64,000 nt of DNA from CAVYYW01 sp963772845. GTDB taxonomy: Bacteria; Bacillota; Bacilli; Bacillales; Sporolactobacillaceae. Of this stretch, positions 7,422 to 16,561 are shown in pieces (position 1 is the first letter of the stretch; each line of letters begins with the position of its first letter). Both the position numbers and the translations under genes were made by a program. The stretch is from NCBI GenBank assembly GCA_963772845.1, contig CAVYYW010000014.1, positions 1,240,001-1,304,000 of the forward strand, given 5' to 3'. The notes below the pieces were generated by a model. That model was not told the origin of the DNA, made no database searches, and saw nothing but the letters and a program-made list of their open reading frames with translations.

Positions 7422-8486
7422 CTATTTTAAAGGCTTTACAAAATCCTGAGTATATTCCTCATGATAGACGCCGACTCCAAGCTCGCTGAAAAGATCGCTC
7501 AACATATTTTTCCGGTGTTCTTCACTGTTCAGCCAGCCTAGCACACTTGCGATTGAGTCCGTATATTGCGCTGCAATGTTTTCTCCGGCAGCCTGAAATA
7601 TAATATCCTCCCGCTCCAAACGGTCGCTTAAAGTACCTTGCCATTTTGAGTCATGCGAGAAATAGTTTTTCACTTTCATTTCCTTGCTGTGTTTAAAAGC
7701 AGCATCTGCAGCTTGAGCATTCCATTTAAGTGTTTTCTGATTATACCTATTACGCAAAACATTCGTCATATCAAAAATTTCTTTTGATTCAGCTTGATCG
7801 ACAGCGTCCCATTGCGCATCACTAAGCTTAGGTTTCTTCTCTAATTTACCCTGATAAACCACATTGTATGGTCTCTGTCTGACCAGTACATCTGAAGACA
7901 TATAACGAACACCCATTAATTTGTCAGTTATATGATCAAAGTTCAACTGTACCCAAGAATTCCCGAATTTGATTAAGGGGCGAAGCATCAAATCATCTTC
8001 GGTAATTTCAAAACGCATTTTAGTCCCTTTGTAATCAAAGGAGACAGTATCTGAAAGCGGCACCTTTTTAAATACATCATTTGATGGACTGCCAATATCA
8101 AACGGTGCAGTCTTCAAATTTTTCCCCAAAGCATATATAGTGGTTACTTTGTTCGATTTATCATCAATGCCGACCTGGAGGTAATTCTCAGATCCCGTTC
8201 CATAAACCCACCAGTGATAACCGTATTGTGTTGGATCCACTCGATCCGGTTCACCAAACTTTTCTTTGATAGCCTTCTTATCCTGCCCCATAAAAGTATA
8301 TAGACCTTTTTGAGGTTCCTTAAAAGATGAATGAGGCGGCTCGTCCGCATATGAGGTTGTTTTCTTCTGATTGGATTCACTTGTCGGCAGTCCGCCAAGA
8401 CTGAGAATAAAGACAAAAGCGAATACGAAAACTGCCATCAGAAAAATCATGATATTAGTTTTTCGCAGACGGCTCACTCCTTTCAA
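7422..8486 (-). CDS. ylbC: YlbC, CAP-domain (SCP/PR-1) extracellular protein
   Basis: The protein has up to 354 residues. A membrane anchor lies at about residues 12-32, the CAP-associated N-terminal domain at about 60-200 (EKFGEPDRVDPTQYGYHWW), and a CAP domain at about 230-345 with AGENIAAQ and HRKNM. It is probably anchored and exposed outside the cell; its function is unknown. The outermost start is a TTG without a ribosome site. AAAGGAG lies 8 nt before a CTG at 8468 (product begins RKTNIM), so the true start may be there. ylbC is detached from ylbD by about 5.6 kb of inserted genes. Confidence 0.85.
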   Translation of the reverse strand: MKGVSRLRKTNIMIFLMAVFVFAFVFILSLGGLPTSESNQKKTTSYADEPPHSSFKEPQKGLYTFMGQDKKAIKEKFGEPDRVDPTQYGYHWWVYGTGSENYLQVGIDDKSNKVTTIYALGKNLKTAPFDIGSPSNDVFKKVPLSDTVSFDYKGTKMRFEITEDDLMLRPLIKFGNSWVQLNFDHITDKLMGVRYMSSDVLVRQRPYNVVYQGKLEKKPKLSDAQWDAVDQAESKEIFDMTNVLRNRYNQKTLKWNAQAADAAFKHSKEMKVKNYFSHDSKWQGTLSDRLEREDIIFQAAGENIAAQYTDSIASVLGWLNSEEHRKNMLSDLFSELGVGVYHEEYTQDFVKPLK

Positions 8487-8633
8487 AAATTTTAAACCTA
8501 AGTAATCATTGCTACTTCAATTCATTATAACAACGAATTCTCTTAAAATAACACTAATATGAAGGAGATTTACAATAATTTAATGAATTCAGGTAAAATA
8601 GACAGCATTCATATATAAAAATCATTATTCCCA

Positions 8634-8662
8634 TTGCTAATAAAGAATTTTCGTACTATTAT
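8634..8662 (+). promoter_or_regulatory. Sigma-A-like promoter of yugN
   Basis: TTGCTA and TATTAT are separated by 17 bp and end about 40 bp before the yugN start codon, with no competing gene between. Confidence 0.5.
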
Positions 8663-8702
8663 AAAAATGGACGCTTACGATTTCTTTAGAGGGGGATAAA
8701 CC

Positions 8703-9062
8703 ATGAAATTTGAGTCTTTTGAATTTGACGGAATTGTACTGCCTTTTCCCGCGCTTGAACATATGATGAAAAAAATCGGTTTTTTTCGCGGGGGACCATG
8801 GGACTGGGATCGGGCAACATATGATTTCAAATTCGTTAACCATCTGGATGGCAGCGTTTACTATTTAAGGTTTCCTGTCGTTGCACAAGATGGTGAGATT
8901 GAACATTTAGAGTCTGAGGTTAAATTGCACACACCTTATGTCGGACAGCATTATTATCCCCATGGTATTGAATATGATCAGGAATTCCCTGAATTTGTGG
9001 TCCAAACCTGTGAAGCTAAACTGAATGAAGCAAAGACTTTAATTCATGATTTCCTAAACTGA
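8703..9062 (+). CDS. yugN: YugN-like family protein
   Basis: This 119-residue cytosolic protein has the YugN-family core: GFFRGGPWDWDRATYDFKF, then a YYLRFPVVAQDGEIE block and HYYPHGIEYDQEFP. No enzymatic role is known for the family. AGAGGGGG lies 8 nt before the ATG. It is monocistronic, divergent from ylbC and convergent with the methyltransferase gene. Its position next to the ylb/cta region differs from B. subtilis. Confidence 0.85.
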   Translation: MKFESFEFDGIVLPFPALEHMMKKIGFFRGGPWDWDRATYDFKFVNHLDGSVYYLRFPVVAQDGEIEHLESEVKLHTPYVGQHYYPHGIEYDQEFPEFVVQTCEAKLNEAKTLIHDFLN

Positions 9063-9093
9063 TAAAAATCATACTTTTTTACCTTACGAGCTA

Positions 9094-9124
9094 AAAAGGC
9101 AGAACCTGTTCCAGGTCTGCCTTC
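9094..9124. terminator. Bidirectional terminator
   Basis: AAGGCAGAACCTG pairs with CAGGTCTGCCTT (one mismatch region) around a TTC loop, between the convergent yugN and methyltransferase genes. Confidence 0.75.
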
Positions 9125-9152
9125 ACTTATGTTCAAAATCACAAAATAAGCG

Positions 9153-9923
9153 TTATACTTTTTTCGCTTTAATATAAAAGTATAGAATATTGATTTCGAA
9201 AAATCCTGCACTTTCGATTTCCTGTTGTAAAGAAAGCAATTGCTCTGTATATTTTTCGATTTTGAATCCTTCCATTTGCCAAGGGGAGTTTTTCAGATAA
9301 TAGATCACGGCGCCGATATCGTAAAACCTGGTATGTGAAAAAGCCTCTTGCTGATCTAAAATTTCGAACCCGGCGCTTTCTAATTCTCCTCTTGCAATCT
9401 CAAGATTCCATTGCTTAGCCTTGTGATTGATCGGTACTTGTAAATGTTTATTCAATTCAATATCATTTACGCTTCCAATCTGTTGAGTAAAGAATATTCC
9501 TTCGGGTTCTAATATTCTATGCAGTTCATCTGCCTGATAAGAACCTTGCCTATCAATTACCGTATCGAATGATTCATTCAGAAATGGCATTTCACCTTTT
9601 TGCTTTAGCTTATAAGTAATGCCAGCTTCTTGTAGTTTTTTCTTAATATGTTCCACGTAATCCTCACCATCTAGGTAAGCAACCGCATACTTCGGGAGAG
9701 GTTTAAGGAGAGCCAACGTTTCTCCTCCATCAATTCCGATATCAATCATTGAATGGGAAACCGGGAGTCTGTTGATGATCTCGCTCGTATAAGACCAAGG
9801 CAGAGGCTCCCTCGCTATCCTCTCCGTTCTCAACAGATAGCTGTAAAAATCATAAACTTCCTTTATCAACGCTTTATCACTCTGTATAACAGTGTTAAAT
9901 TGTTCTAAATCCAACTTTTTCAT
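9153..9923 (-). CDS. Class I SAM-dependent methyltransferase
   Basis: This 256-residue protein has a Rossmann-type SAM site: motif I is MIDIGIDGGETLALL (about residues 59-73), an acidic residue follows in AYLDGEDYVEH, and motif III lies around FDTVIDRQG. The methyl acceptor is not evident. B. subtilis has no equivalent between ylbC and ctaG, so it is an accessory insertion here. It stands alone, with terminators on both sides. Assignment to the fold is firm and the function is not. Confidence 0.78.
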   Translation of the reverse strand: MKKLDLEQFNTVIQSDKALIKEVYDFYSYLLRTERIAREPLPWSYTSEIINRLPVSHSMIDIGIDGGETLALLKPLPKYAVAYLDGEDYVEHIKKKLQEAGITYKLKQKGEMPFLNESFDTVIDRQGSYQADELHRILEPEGIFFTQQIGSVNDIELNKHLQVPINHKAKQWNLEIARGELESAGFEILDQQEAFSHTRFYDIGAVIYYLKNSPWQMEGFKIEKYTEQLLSLQQEIESAGFFEINILYFYIKAKKV

Positions 9924-9996
9924 CTCTTTTCATATCATAGAAAATTTTCTTAAAAGAAAACCTGTCTAACTCTTGAATAGCATATTTACTAATTTT

Positions 9997-10027
9997 AAAA
10001 GGCACCACATTTTTTGTGGTGCCTTTT
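9997..10027. terminator. Strong hairpin terminator below ctaG
   Basis: The perfect 13-bp stem AAAAGGCACCACA/TGTGGTGCCTTTT encloses five T. On the minus strand it ends the ctaG transcript; it may also shield the methyltransferase gene. Confidence 0.85.
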
Positions 10028-10078
10028 AATAGAATAACCTGCATTGGCTTCGCTTAAACTTTTAATAAAATTCGGCTG

Positions 10079-10957
10079 TTAAACAGTGGAAGAATCCTGT
10101 TTGATTTCTAGGTAACCATAACCCTTTACTTGATTTAGGGCTTCCTGTTCATCTTGCCTTTTTTGCTTTCTTCTCCATTGTATAAAGACGTAACCTAATG
10201 CAAAGCCGTAGACAATCTCCTGCATAATCTTCATTTCAATTCCTCCAAATTGCTGATCCACAATGACCGGGAATGCCTCTAGAATCCTTGGTGCATGTTC
10301 ATAAACCGTATACATAGGGGTATCTCCGAATATAATCAGGGCACATGCAGGCGTTAATAATACTCCGTTTGCAACTATAAAACCCATCTTTTGTAATTCT
10401 GATAATCGATCCTGCTCTGGAACTGGACAAAGAATCGGCCACCACATAAAAATAGAAAAAAGGATGAGTAAGTAATGATAACTTAAGTGAAAGGCCATGT
10501 GACCGCTCATAAAATTAAAAATTACCGGAACATGGTACATTGAAAAAAACATATTAAACAGCATAATCGCAATTAACGGCCGGGTTAGAAACTTGATAAG
10601 AGATCCTATAACCGGCATGGCAAATACCTTTCTGTACAACCATAAAGGCAGCCCTAAAATAAGTAATGGAGGCATGACTAAATAAATTAACCCCATCGAA
10701 AACATATGGGCACTAAAAAGATAATCATGCCCTAAATCTTTAAGTGGCGTTCCGTAAGCAATAAATATTATAAACAGCCCGCCATAAAAGGAAAACCGCT
10801 TCCAACGGGCCGGCTGATCATTTGGATAGCCCAATTTCACAGTCAGAGTCCCGGAAATATAATGGTATATAACTCCAAAAATAATTAGGTATACAAGCCA
10901 TTCTAAATGCCACATTGACATAATCAATTCTGTAAAAGATATCCCAGTCCTTCCCAC
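10079..10957 (-). CDS. ctaG: Cytochrome oxidase assembly protein CtaG
   Basis: This integral membrane protein of 292 residues has about seven hydrophobic segments and histidine-rich stretches typical of Caa3_CtaG (MYHVPVIFNFMSGHMAFH). CtaG is needed to make active caa3 oxidase, probably through copper delivery. The start is GTG, with AAGGGTGAG about 6 nt upstream. It is the last gene of the cta series, separated from ctaF by a terminator hairpin, so it is either expressed from readthrough or has its own promoter. Confidence 0.92.
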   Translation of the reverse strand: MGRTGISFTELIMSMWHLEWLVYLIIFGVIYHYISGTLTVKLGYPNDQPARWKRFSFYGGLFIIFIAYGTPLKDLGHDYLFSAHMFSMGLIYLVMPPLLILGLPLWLYRKVFAMPVIGSLIKFLTRPLIAIMLFNMFFSMYHVPVIFNFMSGHMAFHLSYHYLLILFSIFMWWPILCPVPEQDRLSELQKMGFIVANGVLLTPACALIIFGDTPMYTVYEHAPRILEAFPVIVDQQFGGIEMKIMQEIVYGFALGYVFIQWRRKQKRQDEQEALNQVKGYGYLEIKQDSSTV

Positions 10958-11077
10958 AGGCTCTCACCCTTTTCTGTTTATTTCTTAAAAATATTTACGT
11001 CATCATAAAAGTTCTGTACAGTCAGCTGTATGACATAAGTCGTTTAAAATATAATTATTTCGCTCTCTCAAATGCCT

Positions 11078-11106
11078 AAAACCCCTTTCTCAAGAAAGAA
11101 AGGGGC
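11078..11106 (-). terminator. Terminator of the ctaCDEF transcript
   Basis: CCCCTTTCT and AGAAAGGGG form a 9-bp stem with a 6-nt loop. On the minus strand it is followed by TTTTA, between ctaF and ctaG. Confidence 0.8.
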
Positions 11107-11118
11107 GGCAGTGTTCCG

Positions 11119-11442
11119 TTAAGAAATCCAAATAAGTGATACAAAAGTAAGCACAGTTATAAATACAACAATCGCTCCGCTGTATATAAACAGCGCTGGA
11201 AATCCATGATCCTTATCCTTCATGTGCATGAAATAGTAAAGTTGAAAAACAACCTGCACGACGGCCAAAGTAACAATAAATATAGATATAAAGTGTTTAG
11301 GCAGACCCTTCATCGCAACAGCTGCAAAAGACAGCACTGTAAAAAGGATCATAAGAATAAATGAAACAATATAGTGTTTAAACTCTCTTTTTCTTTTTTG
11401 TTTTTCGATATACAAGGCGGCTTCCGACTGTTTAACTGACAT
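11119..11442 (-). CDS. ctaF: Cytochrome caa3 oxidase subunit IV
   Basis: The 107-residue protein has three transmembrane segments and the subunit IV motif QLYYFMHMKDKDH in the loop between the second and third. It stabilises the oxidase complex in the membrane. It begins 3 bp after the ctaE stop. Its length agrees with Bacillus CtaF (about 110). Confidence 0.94.
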   Translation of the reverse strand: MSVKQSEAALYIEKQKRKREFKHYIVSFILMILFTVLSFAAVAMKGLPKHFISIFIVTLAVVQVVFQLYYFMHMKDKDHGFPALFIYSGAIVVFITVLTFVSLIWIS

Positions 11443-11445
11443 CGC

Positions 11446-12069
11446 TTATCCCCCCATTATTCCTAATAAGTAAACAACGGTAAAAATGAATACCCATACA
11501 ACGTCTATAAAATGCCAATATAGACTGGCCAAGTAATATTTAGGTGCCGTGACCGTTGTGATTCCTTTTTGATGACTCTTTATCATAATTGTCGATATCC
11601 ACAGTGTTCCAAAAAGGACGTGACAGCCATGAAATCCGACAAGCGTATAAAATGATGAGGAAAATGCACTCGTCTTATAACCTAAGCCTTCTTTGATATA
11701 TTCGGAAAACTCGGTTATTTCAAGACCTAAAAAGGCTAGACCGAGAAGAACAGTTACCCAAAACCAACCCCTCATCCGCTTAAGATTATGGTCCCTCATT
11801 CCCATGATGGCAAAAACACTCGTTAAGCTGGATGTAAGCAGGATCATCGTTGATAGAAAAACAAGAGGAAGTTTAAACAGTTCATCCGCTGCCGGACCCC
11901 CATTGGTCTGGTTTCGAAGTGCAATGAATGTTGCAAATAGGGTCCCGAACAGAACGGTTTCACCACCTAGAAAAAACCAAAATCCTAAAAACTTATTCTT
12001 TCCTTCCAATGTTGCTTTTTCAGGATGGGGAGGCAGTTGACCTGATTTGAACTCTCTCAATTCAGTCAT
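11446..12069 (-). CDS. ctaE: Cytochrome caa3 oxidase subunit III
   Basis: This protein of 207 residues has five transmembrane segments, the bacterial subunit III layout. Family marks include FWFFLGGETVLFGTLFATF near residue 30 and GFHGCHVLFGTLW near 145. It associates with subunit I and helps maintain proton uptake. It is packed between ctaD (2 bp) and ctaF (3 bp). Confidence 0.95.
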   Translation of the reverse strand: MTELREFKSGQLPPHPEKATLEGKNKFLGFWFFLGGETVLFGTLFATFIALRNQTNGGPAADELFKLPLVFLSTMILLTSSLTSVFAIMGMRDHNLKRMRGWFWVTVLLGLAFLGLEITEFSEYIKEGLGYKTSAFSSSFYTLVGFHGCHVLFGTLWISTIMIKSHQKGITTVTAPKYYLASLYWHFIDVVWVFIFTVVYLLGIMGG

Positions 12070-12071
12070 AT

Positions 12072-13964
12072 TTACTCGGCCCCCTTTTCAATCTCTATGA
12101 TTTCTTCTTTATGGATATGAAAGCCCGGATCATCCTTTACAGATCGTCTGAGCATACACATAAAGAAGAGAATGAGTCCAAGACCTGCTACAAACAATGA
12201 CTGTGTTCTAACCCCTTCATGGGTGCTGAAAATAAAACCTAAACTGGCAATTGTCAATGAAATAGCCATTAAAAATGGCAGAATAGAGGCGGAAGGCATG
12301 TGGATATCACCAAGCGGTTCTGCTGCGGTCACCCGCTTATTTCCGTCCATTTTTTCAGTCCAAAACGTATCGATCCCCTTAACCAGAGGCGTCTGAGCAA
12401 AATTATATTCAGGAGCGGGAGAAGGAATCGTCCATTCAAGTGTTCTGCCAATGCCCCACGCATCTCCTTTTGCTTTTTTTCCTTTTTTTACAGAGACAGC
12501 AATATTAATGGCCCAAACAATCGTTCCGATAGCCATAAAAACCGCACCAATACTGCTTATCATATTAATTGTATTAAAGCCTTCGTTAGGAAGATAAGTA
12601 AAATACCTTCTTGGCATACCCATCAGCCCAAGAAAATGTTGAAAAAAGAAAGTGAGATGAAAGCCAATGAAAAACAGCCAGAAGTGCCATTTTCCCATGA
12701 CTTCATTCAGAAAATGGCCAAACATTTTCGGCCACCAGTAATAAAAGCCTGCAAAAAGACCAAAAACTAGACCGCCAACGATAACATAATGAAAGTGTGC
12801 TACAACAAAATAACTGTCATGATACTGAAAATCCGCAGTTGGTACAGCCAGCATAACACCCGTCACACCACCCAGTACAAACGTGGGGATAAATCCAACA
12901 GCCCATAGGTTCGCCGTGTTAAAAGTAATCTGTCCACCCCACATTGTGAAAATCCAGTTAAATATCTTTATACCTGTCGGCACGGCGATTGCCATTGTTG
13001 CTACGGCAAAAACGCTATTTGCAGCTGGTCCAAGACCGACAGTGAACATATGATGAACCCAAACCATAAATGCAAGAAACCCAATTAAAATTGTAGCAAA
13101 CACCATAGATGAATAACCAAATAGCCGCTTTCGTGAGAACGCGCTGATTACCTCGGAAATGGTCCCAAAAGCAGGAAGTATTAAAATGTAGACTTCCGGG
13201 TGACCGAAGATCCAAAAGATATGCTCCCATATTATCGAATTCCCGCCATTTGCAATATTGAAAAAATTAGCCCCAAATAACCTGTCAAAGAAAATGAGAA
13301 AGAGTCCAACTGTTAGGGCAGGAAAAGCAAAAAGAATGAGGACAGATGTTATGAAAACCGTCCATGTAAAGAGCGGAAGCCTCATAAAACTCATGCCGGG
13401 AGCTCTCATATTTATTATAGTCACCAAGAAGTTAATAGCCCCCATCAAGGTTCCAGCCCCTGCAACCTGCAGACCAAGCACATAAAAATCCATACCGCTG
13501 CCTAGATATTCCGAGGACAAAGGCGCATATGCCGTCCATCCGCCTTCCGGTGCGCCACCAAGAAACCAACTCAGGTTTAATATAACGCCCCCCATAAAAA
13601 ACAACCAAAATCCTAAAGCGTTTACAAATGGAAACGCAACATCTCTTGCCCCTATTTGCAAGGGGATAACCGCATTCATTAAAGCAAAAATCATAGGCAT
13701 GGCTGCAAGAAAAATCATTGTAGTACCATGCATCGTAATAACCTGGTTATAATTTGATCCGACTAAAAAATTATTCATCGGAACGGCAAGCTGTATTCGG
13801 ATCAGCATCGCTTCAATGCCGCCTATGATAAAAAATAGTCCGCCGCCTGCTAAATATAGAATTCCAATTTTTTTGTGGTCTACAGTGGTCAGCCATTCCC
13901 ATAGCCAGGAGAAGAATCCGCCGCTGTATTTCGGCTGTGTTGTGCGTTCTGCATTTACTGACAC
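12072..13964 (-). CDS. ctaD: Cytochrome caa3 oxidase subunit I
   Basis: This protein of about 630 residues is the catalytic heme-copper subunit: it reduces O2 to water and pumps protons. Visible marks are TTVDHKKIG at the N-terminus, FGHPEVYILILPAFG (CuB ligand and cross-linked Tyr), VWVHHMFTVG (CuB His pair) and VVAHFHYV (heme ligands). The C-terminal extension of about 100 residues has two further membrane segments. An ATG is available at 13982, but AAGGGGG lies 8 nt before the GTG at 13964, which is chosen. The frame is intact. Confidence 0.95.
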   Translation of the reverse strand: MSVNAERTTQPKYSGGFFSWLWEWLTTVDHKKIGILYLAGGGLFFIIGGIEAMLIRIQLAVPMNNFLVGSNYNQVITMHGTTMIFLAAMPMIFALMNAVIPLQIGARDVAFPFVNALGFWLFFMGGVILNLSWFLGGAPEGGWTAYAPLSSEYLGSGMDFYVLGLQVAGAGTLMGAINFLVTIINMRAPGMSFMRLPLFTWTVFITSVLILFAFPALTVGLFLIFFDRLFGANFFNIANGGNSIIWEHIFWIFGHPEVYILILPAFGTISEVISAFSRKRLFGYSSMVFATILIGFLAFMVWVHHMFTVGLGPAANSVFAVATMAIAVPTGIKIFNWIFTMWGGQITFNTANLWAVGFIPTFVLGGVTGVMLAVPTADFQYHDSYFVVAHFHYVIVGGLVFGLFAGFYYWWPKMFGHFLNEVMGKWHFWLFFIGFHLTFFFQHFLGLMGMPRRYFTYLPNEGFNTINMISSIGAVFMAIGTIVWAINIAVSVKKGKKAKGDAWGIGRTLEWTIPSPAPEYNFAQTPLVKGIDTFWTEKMDGNKRVTAAEPLGDIHMPSASILPFLMAISLTIASLGFIFSTHEGVRTQSLFVAGLGLILFFMCMLRRSVKDDPGFHIHKEEIIEIEKGAE

Positions 13965-13994
13965 TCTGGTAACCCCCTTCATCCCATGAATAAT

Positions 13995-15018
13995 CTATTG
14001 CTTAACGGTTAATGAGAATAAATAATCGGCAAGTGAATTGATTTGATCGGCAGTCAACTTTTTGCCGAAGTCAGGCATTTTCGCGCCAGGTTTAATACTG
14101 TCTGGATTTTTAATCCATTTTTTAACATTTTCTTTCGTGTGTGCTTTAAAGCCTGCTATATTCTCCCTGTCTGCAAAATTACTTAAGTTAGGCGCTGTCT
14201 GACCGCCTTGTTTCCCAACAGCATGGCAGGTCATACAATTATTTTTGAAAATTTGCTGACCTTCTTTTGCAGAAGCAGTTACAGATTTTGCGGGACCTTT
14301 TTTCATATTGGCTGCCCACGTCTTAAATTGAGCTGGACTCACAGCTTTTACATTAAAGTACATTAATGCATGGGAAGCACCGCAAAGCTCTGCACACCGT
14401 CCTTTATATGTACCTGCTTCATCAGCATCCAACCATAAATGCGTTGTTTGTCCTGGGTTCGCATCTTGTTTACCTGCAAGAGCCGGAACCCAGAAAGCAT
14501 GGATAACATCCTTGGAGGTCAAATTGATCATAACTTTTTCGCCAGTTGGTATCACAAGATCCTCTGCCGTTTTAACCTTTAGGTCAGGATATTCAAATTC
14601 CCACCAATACTGATGTGCAGTAACATTAATTTTTATGACATCTTCACCTTTTGCAACTTTTGTACTGGAATGCTCAAATGTTTTGGATATGGTTGGGAAA
14701 GCCAAGATGATTAAAAGAATAATTGGTATAATAGTCCACGCAAGCTCAAGCTTTATATTTCCCTCTACCTGCTTTGGAATGATGTCTTCATCATTCTTCT
14801 TTTTTCGGAATTTCACAATGGCGTAAGTAAACAAATAACCAACCACTAACCACCACTAACACCATAATCAGCAAGCTGAAAAGCATAAGATTGGCTTGCT
14901 CTCTAGAGACGGTGCCAAGCGGAATAAGTGCAGATACACCTTTCTTACCGCAACCTGACAAGATACCTGCCAACCCGATCAGCGGTAAAAAGTACCACAG
15001 TCTCCGCTTCTCCCTCAT
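13995..15018 (-). pseudogene. ctaC: Cytochrome caa3 oxidase subunit II with fused cytochrome c domain, frameshifted
   Basis: The gene begins with a lipoprotein signal (LAGILSGC, lipobox Cys at residue 23) and a first membrane helix. The frame is lost near 14847, where one surplus base lies in GTTAGTGGTTGG. Without it the two frames join into a normal protein of 340 residues. The second part has membrane helix 2, the CuA site (DVIHAFW, CAELCGASHALM) and a cytochrome c domain (CMTCHAVG, axial Met in AKMPDFG). Subunit II takes electrons from cytochrome c. No other decay is visible, and ctaD-E-F are intact, so a sequence error is likely. Confidence 0.92.
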
Positions 15019-15074
15019 GTCTAATCCCTCTCTTTCTCTGAATTGATTGAATTAATAGATAAATATAAATAAAT

Positions 15075-15202
15075 AACCGCAGCTGTCATTATCTCCTAAG
15101 GCAAAAATCAGTTCTTAACTCACTTAATTTCAGTTAAAATTAAGCGGTATGTGTTAACTAAGAAGTTTTTACCTAGATGCTGATAATAAGACAGCTGCGG
15201 TT
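15075..15202 (-). other. ctaB-ctaC intergenic structured element (13-bp terminal inverted repeats)
   Basis: AACCGCAGCTGTC at 15075-15087 and its perfect complement at 15190-15202 enclose 102 bp, filling the space between the ctaB stop and the ctaC leader. Inside is a second stem CTTAATTT/AAATTAAG with a 6-nt loop (15122-15143). On the transcript (minus) the outer 3' arm is followed by AU-rich sequence. It may act as a terminator, attenuator or stability element separating ctaB from ctaCDEF. A small palindromic insertion is the alternative. Confidence 0.6.
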
Positions 15203-15211
15203 AATCATAGC

Positions 15212-16153
15212 TTATGAGAAAAAAGTGGCGATAATCATGAATATAAACAGTAAAGTCATGTAATTCAACGAATAGACAAACATCAGTCTTGCCCATTTAA
15301 TCGTGTCTTTCATGAAGAATCCAGCAATTGAAATGGCGAGCCAGCCAAGTCCGAGCAAGGCTGCTGGGATCAGATAAACAAGGCCCAGCGTATAAAGACA
15401 TAATGAAACCGGAATAAGAAAGGCAACATAGACAATCATTTGACGTTTTGTCATTTCAAAACCTGCTACCACTGGCAGCATTGGTATTCCAGCTCTTCTG
15501 TACTCCTCTACTCTCTTCATGGCAAGTGCCAAGAAGTGAGGGGGCTGCCACATGAACATAATCATGAACAATACCCAAGGGGCGTTTGAGGATAATGCCG
15601 GATCAATCGCTGCCCATCCGATCAGCGGCGGAACAGCTCCTGAGATGCCTCCAATGATTGTATTTATTGAGTGTGTTCTTTTAAGCCACATCGTGTATAT
15701 AACCACATAAACAAACAACCCGACTAATCCGAAAACTGCAGCAAGGTAAGTCGTTTGCAGAAGGGCTAACATACCCAGCGCCGACATAATAATCCCTGCC
15801 CAGAGAACTTGTTTACCGGTCATCTTGCCAGTGGCCGATGGTCTCTCCTGCGTGCGCTCCATTAACTGGTCTATATCCCGGTCAATGTAATTGTTAAGTG
15901 CGCAGCCGCCTGCAATAACAAGTGCGGATCCAATAATAACAAAAATAACATTCCATATATTACCAAAAAATGACTGTCCTGTAAGTTCCAAAGCCAGCCA
16001 CAAACCCGTAAAGGTCGTAATTAAATTGGAAATGACAATCCCCGATTTTGAAATCGTTAAAAAGTCCTTCCATGTGCTAGCAGCTTTGGCTTTTTCAACA
16101 GTTCCTGCATCCATAAGGTCTGCAGTATTGAGGGTCGTTACGGATTTATTCAT
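15212..16153 (-). CDS. ctaB: Protoheme IX farnesyltransferase (heme O synthase)
   Basis: The protein has 313 residues and nine or so membrane segments. UbiA-type prenyltransferase motifs are NNYIDRDIDQLMERT (first Asp-rich site, about residues 96-110) and a second conserved loop around VEEYRRAGIPMLPVV. It farnesylates heme B to heme O, the precursor of heme A. The frame is open for a further 30 codons, but AAGGAAGGCG precedes the ATG at 16153, and the shorter form has the normal family length. It is divergent from ctaA and first in the oxidase operon. Confidence 0.94.
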   Translation of the reverse strand: MNKSVTTLNTADLMDAGTVEKAKAASTWKDFLTISKSGIVISNLITTFTGLWLALELTGQSFFGNIWNVIFVIIGSALVIAGGCALNNYIDRDIDQLMERTQERPSATGKMTGKQVLWAGIIMSALGMLALLQTTYLAAVFGLVGLFVYVVIYTMWLKRTHSINTIIGGISGAVPPLIGWAAIDPALSSNAPWVLFMIMFMWQPPHFLALAMKRVEEYRRAGIPMLPVVAGFEMTKRQMIVYVAFLIPVSLCLYTLGLVYLIPAALLGLGWLAISIAGFFMKDTIKWARLMFVYSLNYMTLLFIFMIIATFFS

Positions 16154-16160
16154 ACAGCTA

Positions 16161-16272
16161 AACGCCTTCCTTCTTATAATGGTCGCTTCTCCTTGATATA
16201 AGCGCGAAAAAGACAGCCAAAAGGCGTTCCATAACACCGGCAAGCTTGGGCGGACACTCCGTCAGAAGCTTG
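16161..16272 (-). promoter_or_regulatory. ctaB leader with hairpin and possible ribosome-site sequestering stem
   Basis: In the minus-strand leader, AACGCCTT (16221-16228) is exactly complementary to AAGGCGTT (16161-16168), which overlaps the ctaB ribosome-binding region. Upstream lies a two-step hairpin (16241-16272): outer CAAGCTT/AAGCTTG and inner CGGA/TCCG. Pairing of the first two would mask the ribosome site, which hints at translational control of heme O synthesis. The rest of the 408-bp ctaA-ctaB interval is AT-rich; no further gene was seen in it. Confidence 0.4.
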
Positions 16273-16480
16273 TCTCCCTTAAGGCTATCATAGCATAAAG
16301 ACTTTCCAGAAAAAATGCTTCACTTAGAAATTTTTCAGAAAAGCATGATAAATTATAATTATCACTATTAAAAATGTCCTTGCCTGTTCACATTTATACT
16401 CTGAGAGGAAATCAATTTATGATAGGATAAATATAAAGCTTTCACATCATTTATCATTATAAACGAACGATTTTTGTTTG

Positions 16481-16486
16481 TATACT
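16481..16486 (+). promoter_or_regulatory. Candidate -10 element of ctaA
   Basis: TATACT lies about 75 bp before ctaA, without a good -35 box 17 bp upstream. A weak -35 would suit an activator-dependent promoter; in B. subtilis ctaA is activated by ResD. The preceding TTTTTGTTTG is a loose match to the ResD-type T-rich site. Low certainty. Confidence 0.3.
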
Positions 16487-16561
16487 TCTATAACCAATGA
16501 CATTAAATCGTCAATTTTACTGTTTTAAAGCATTATTTATAGAGATAGAGAAGGTGAAATA

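Noticed and set aside
14791..14846. Programmed frameshifting in ctaC
   Set aside because: No slippery heptamer or downstream pseudoknot is evident, the same kind of lesion recurs in unrelated genes, and ctaC is not known to use recoding.
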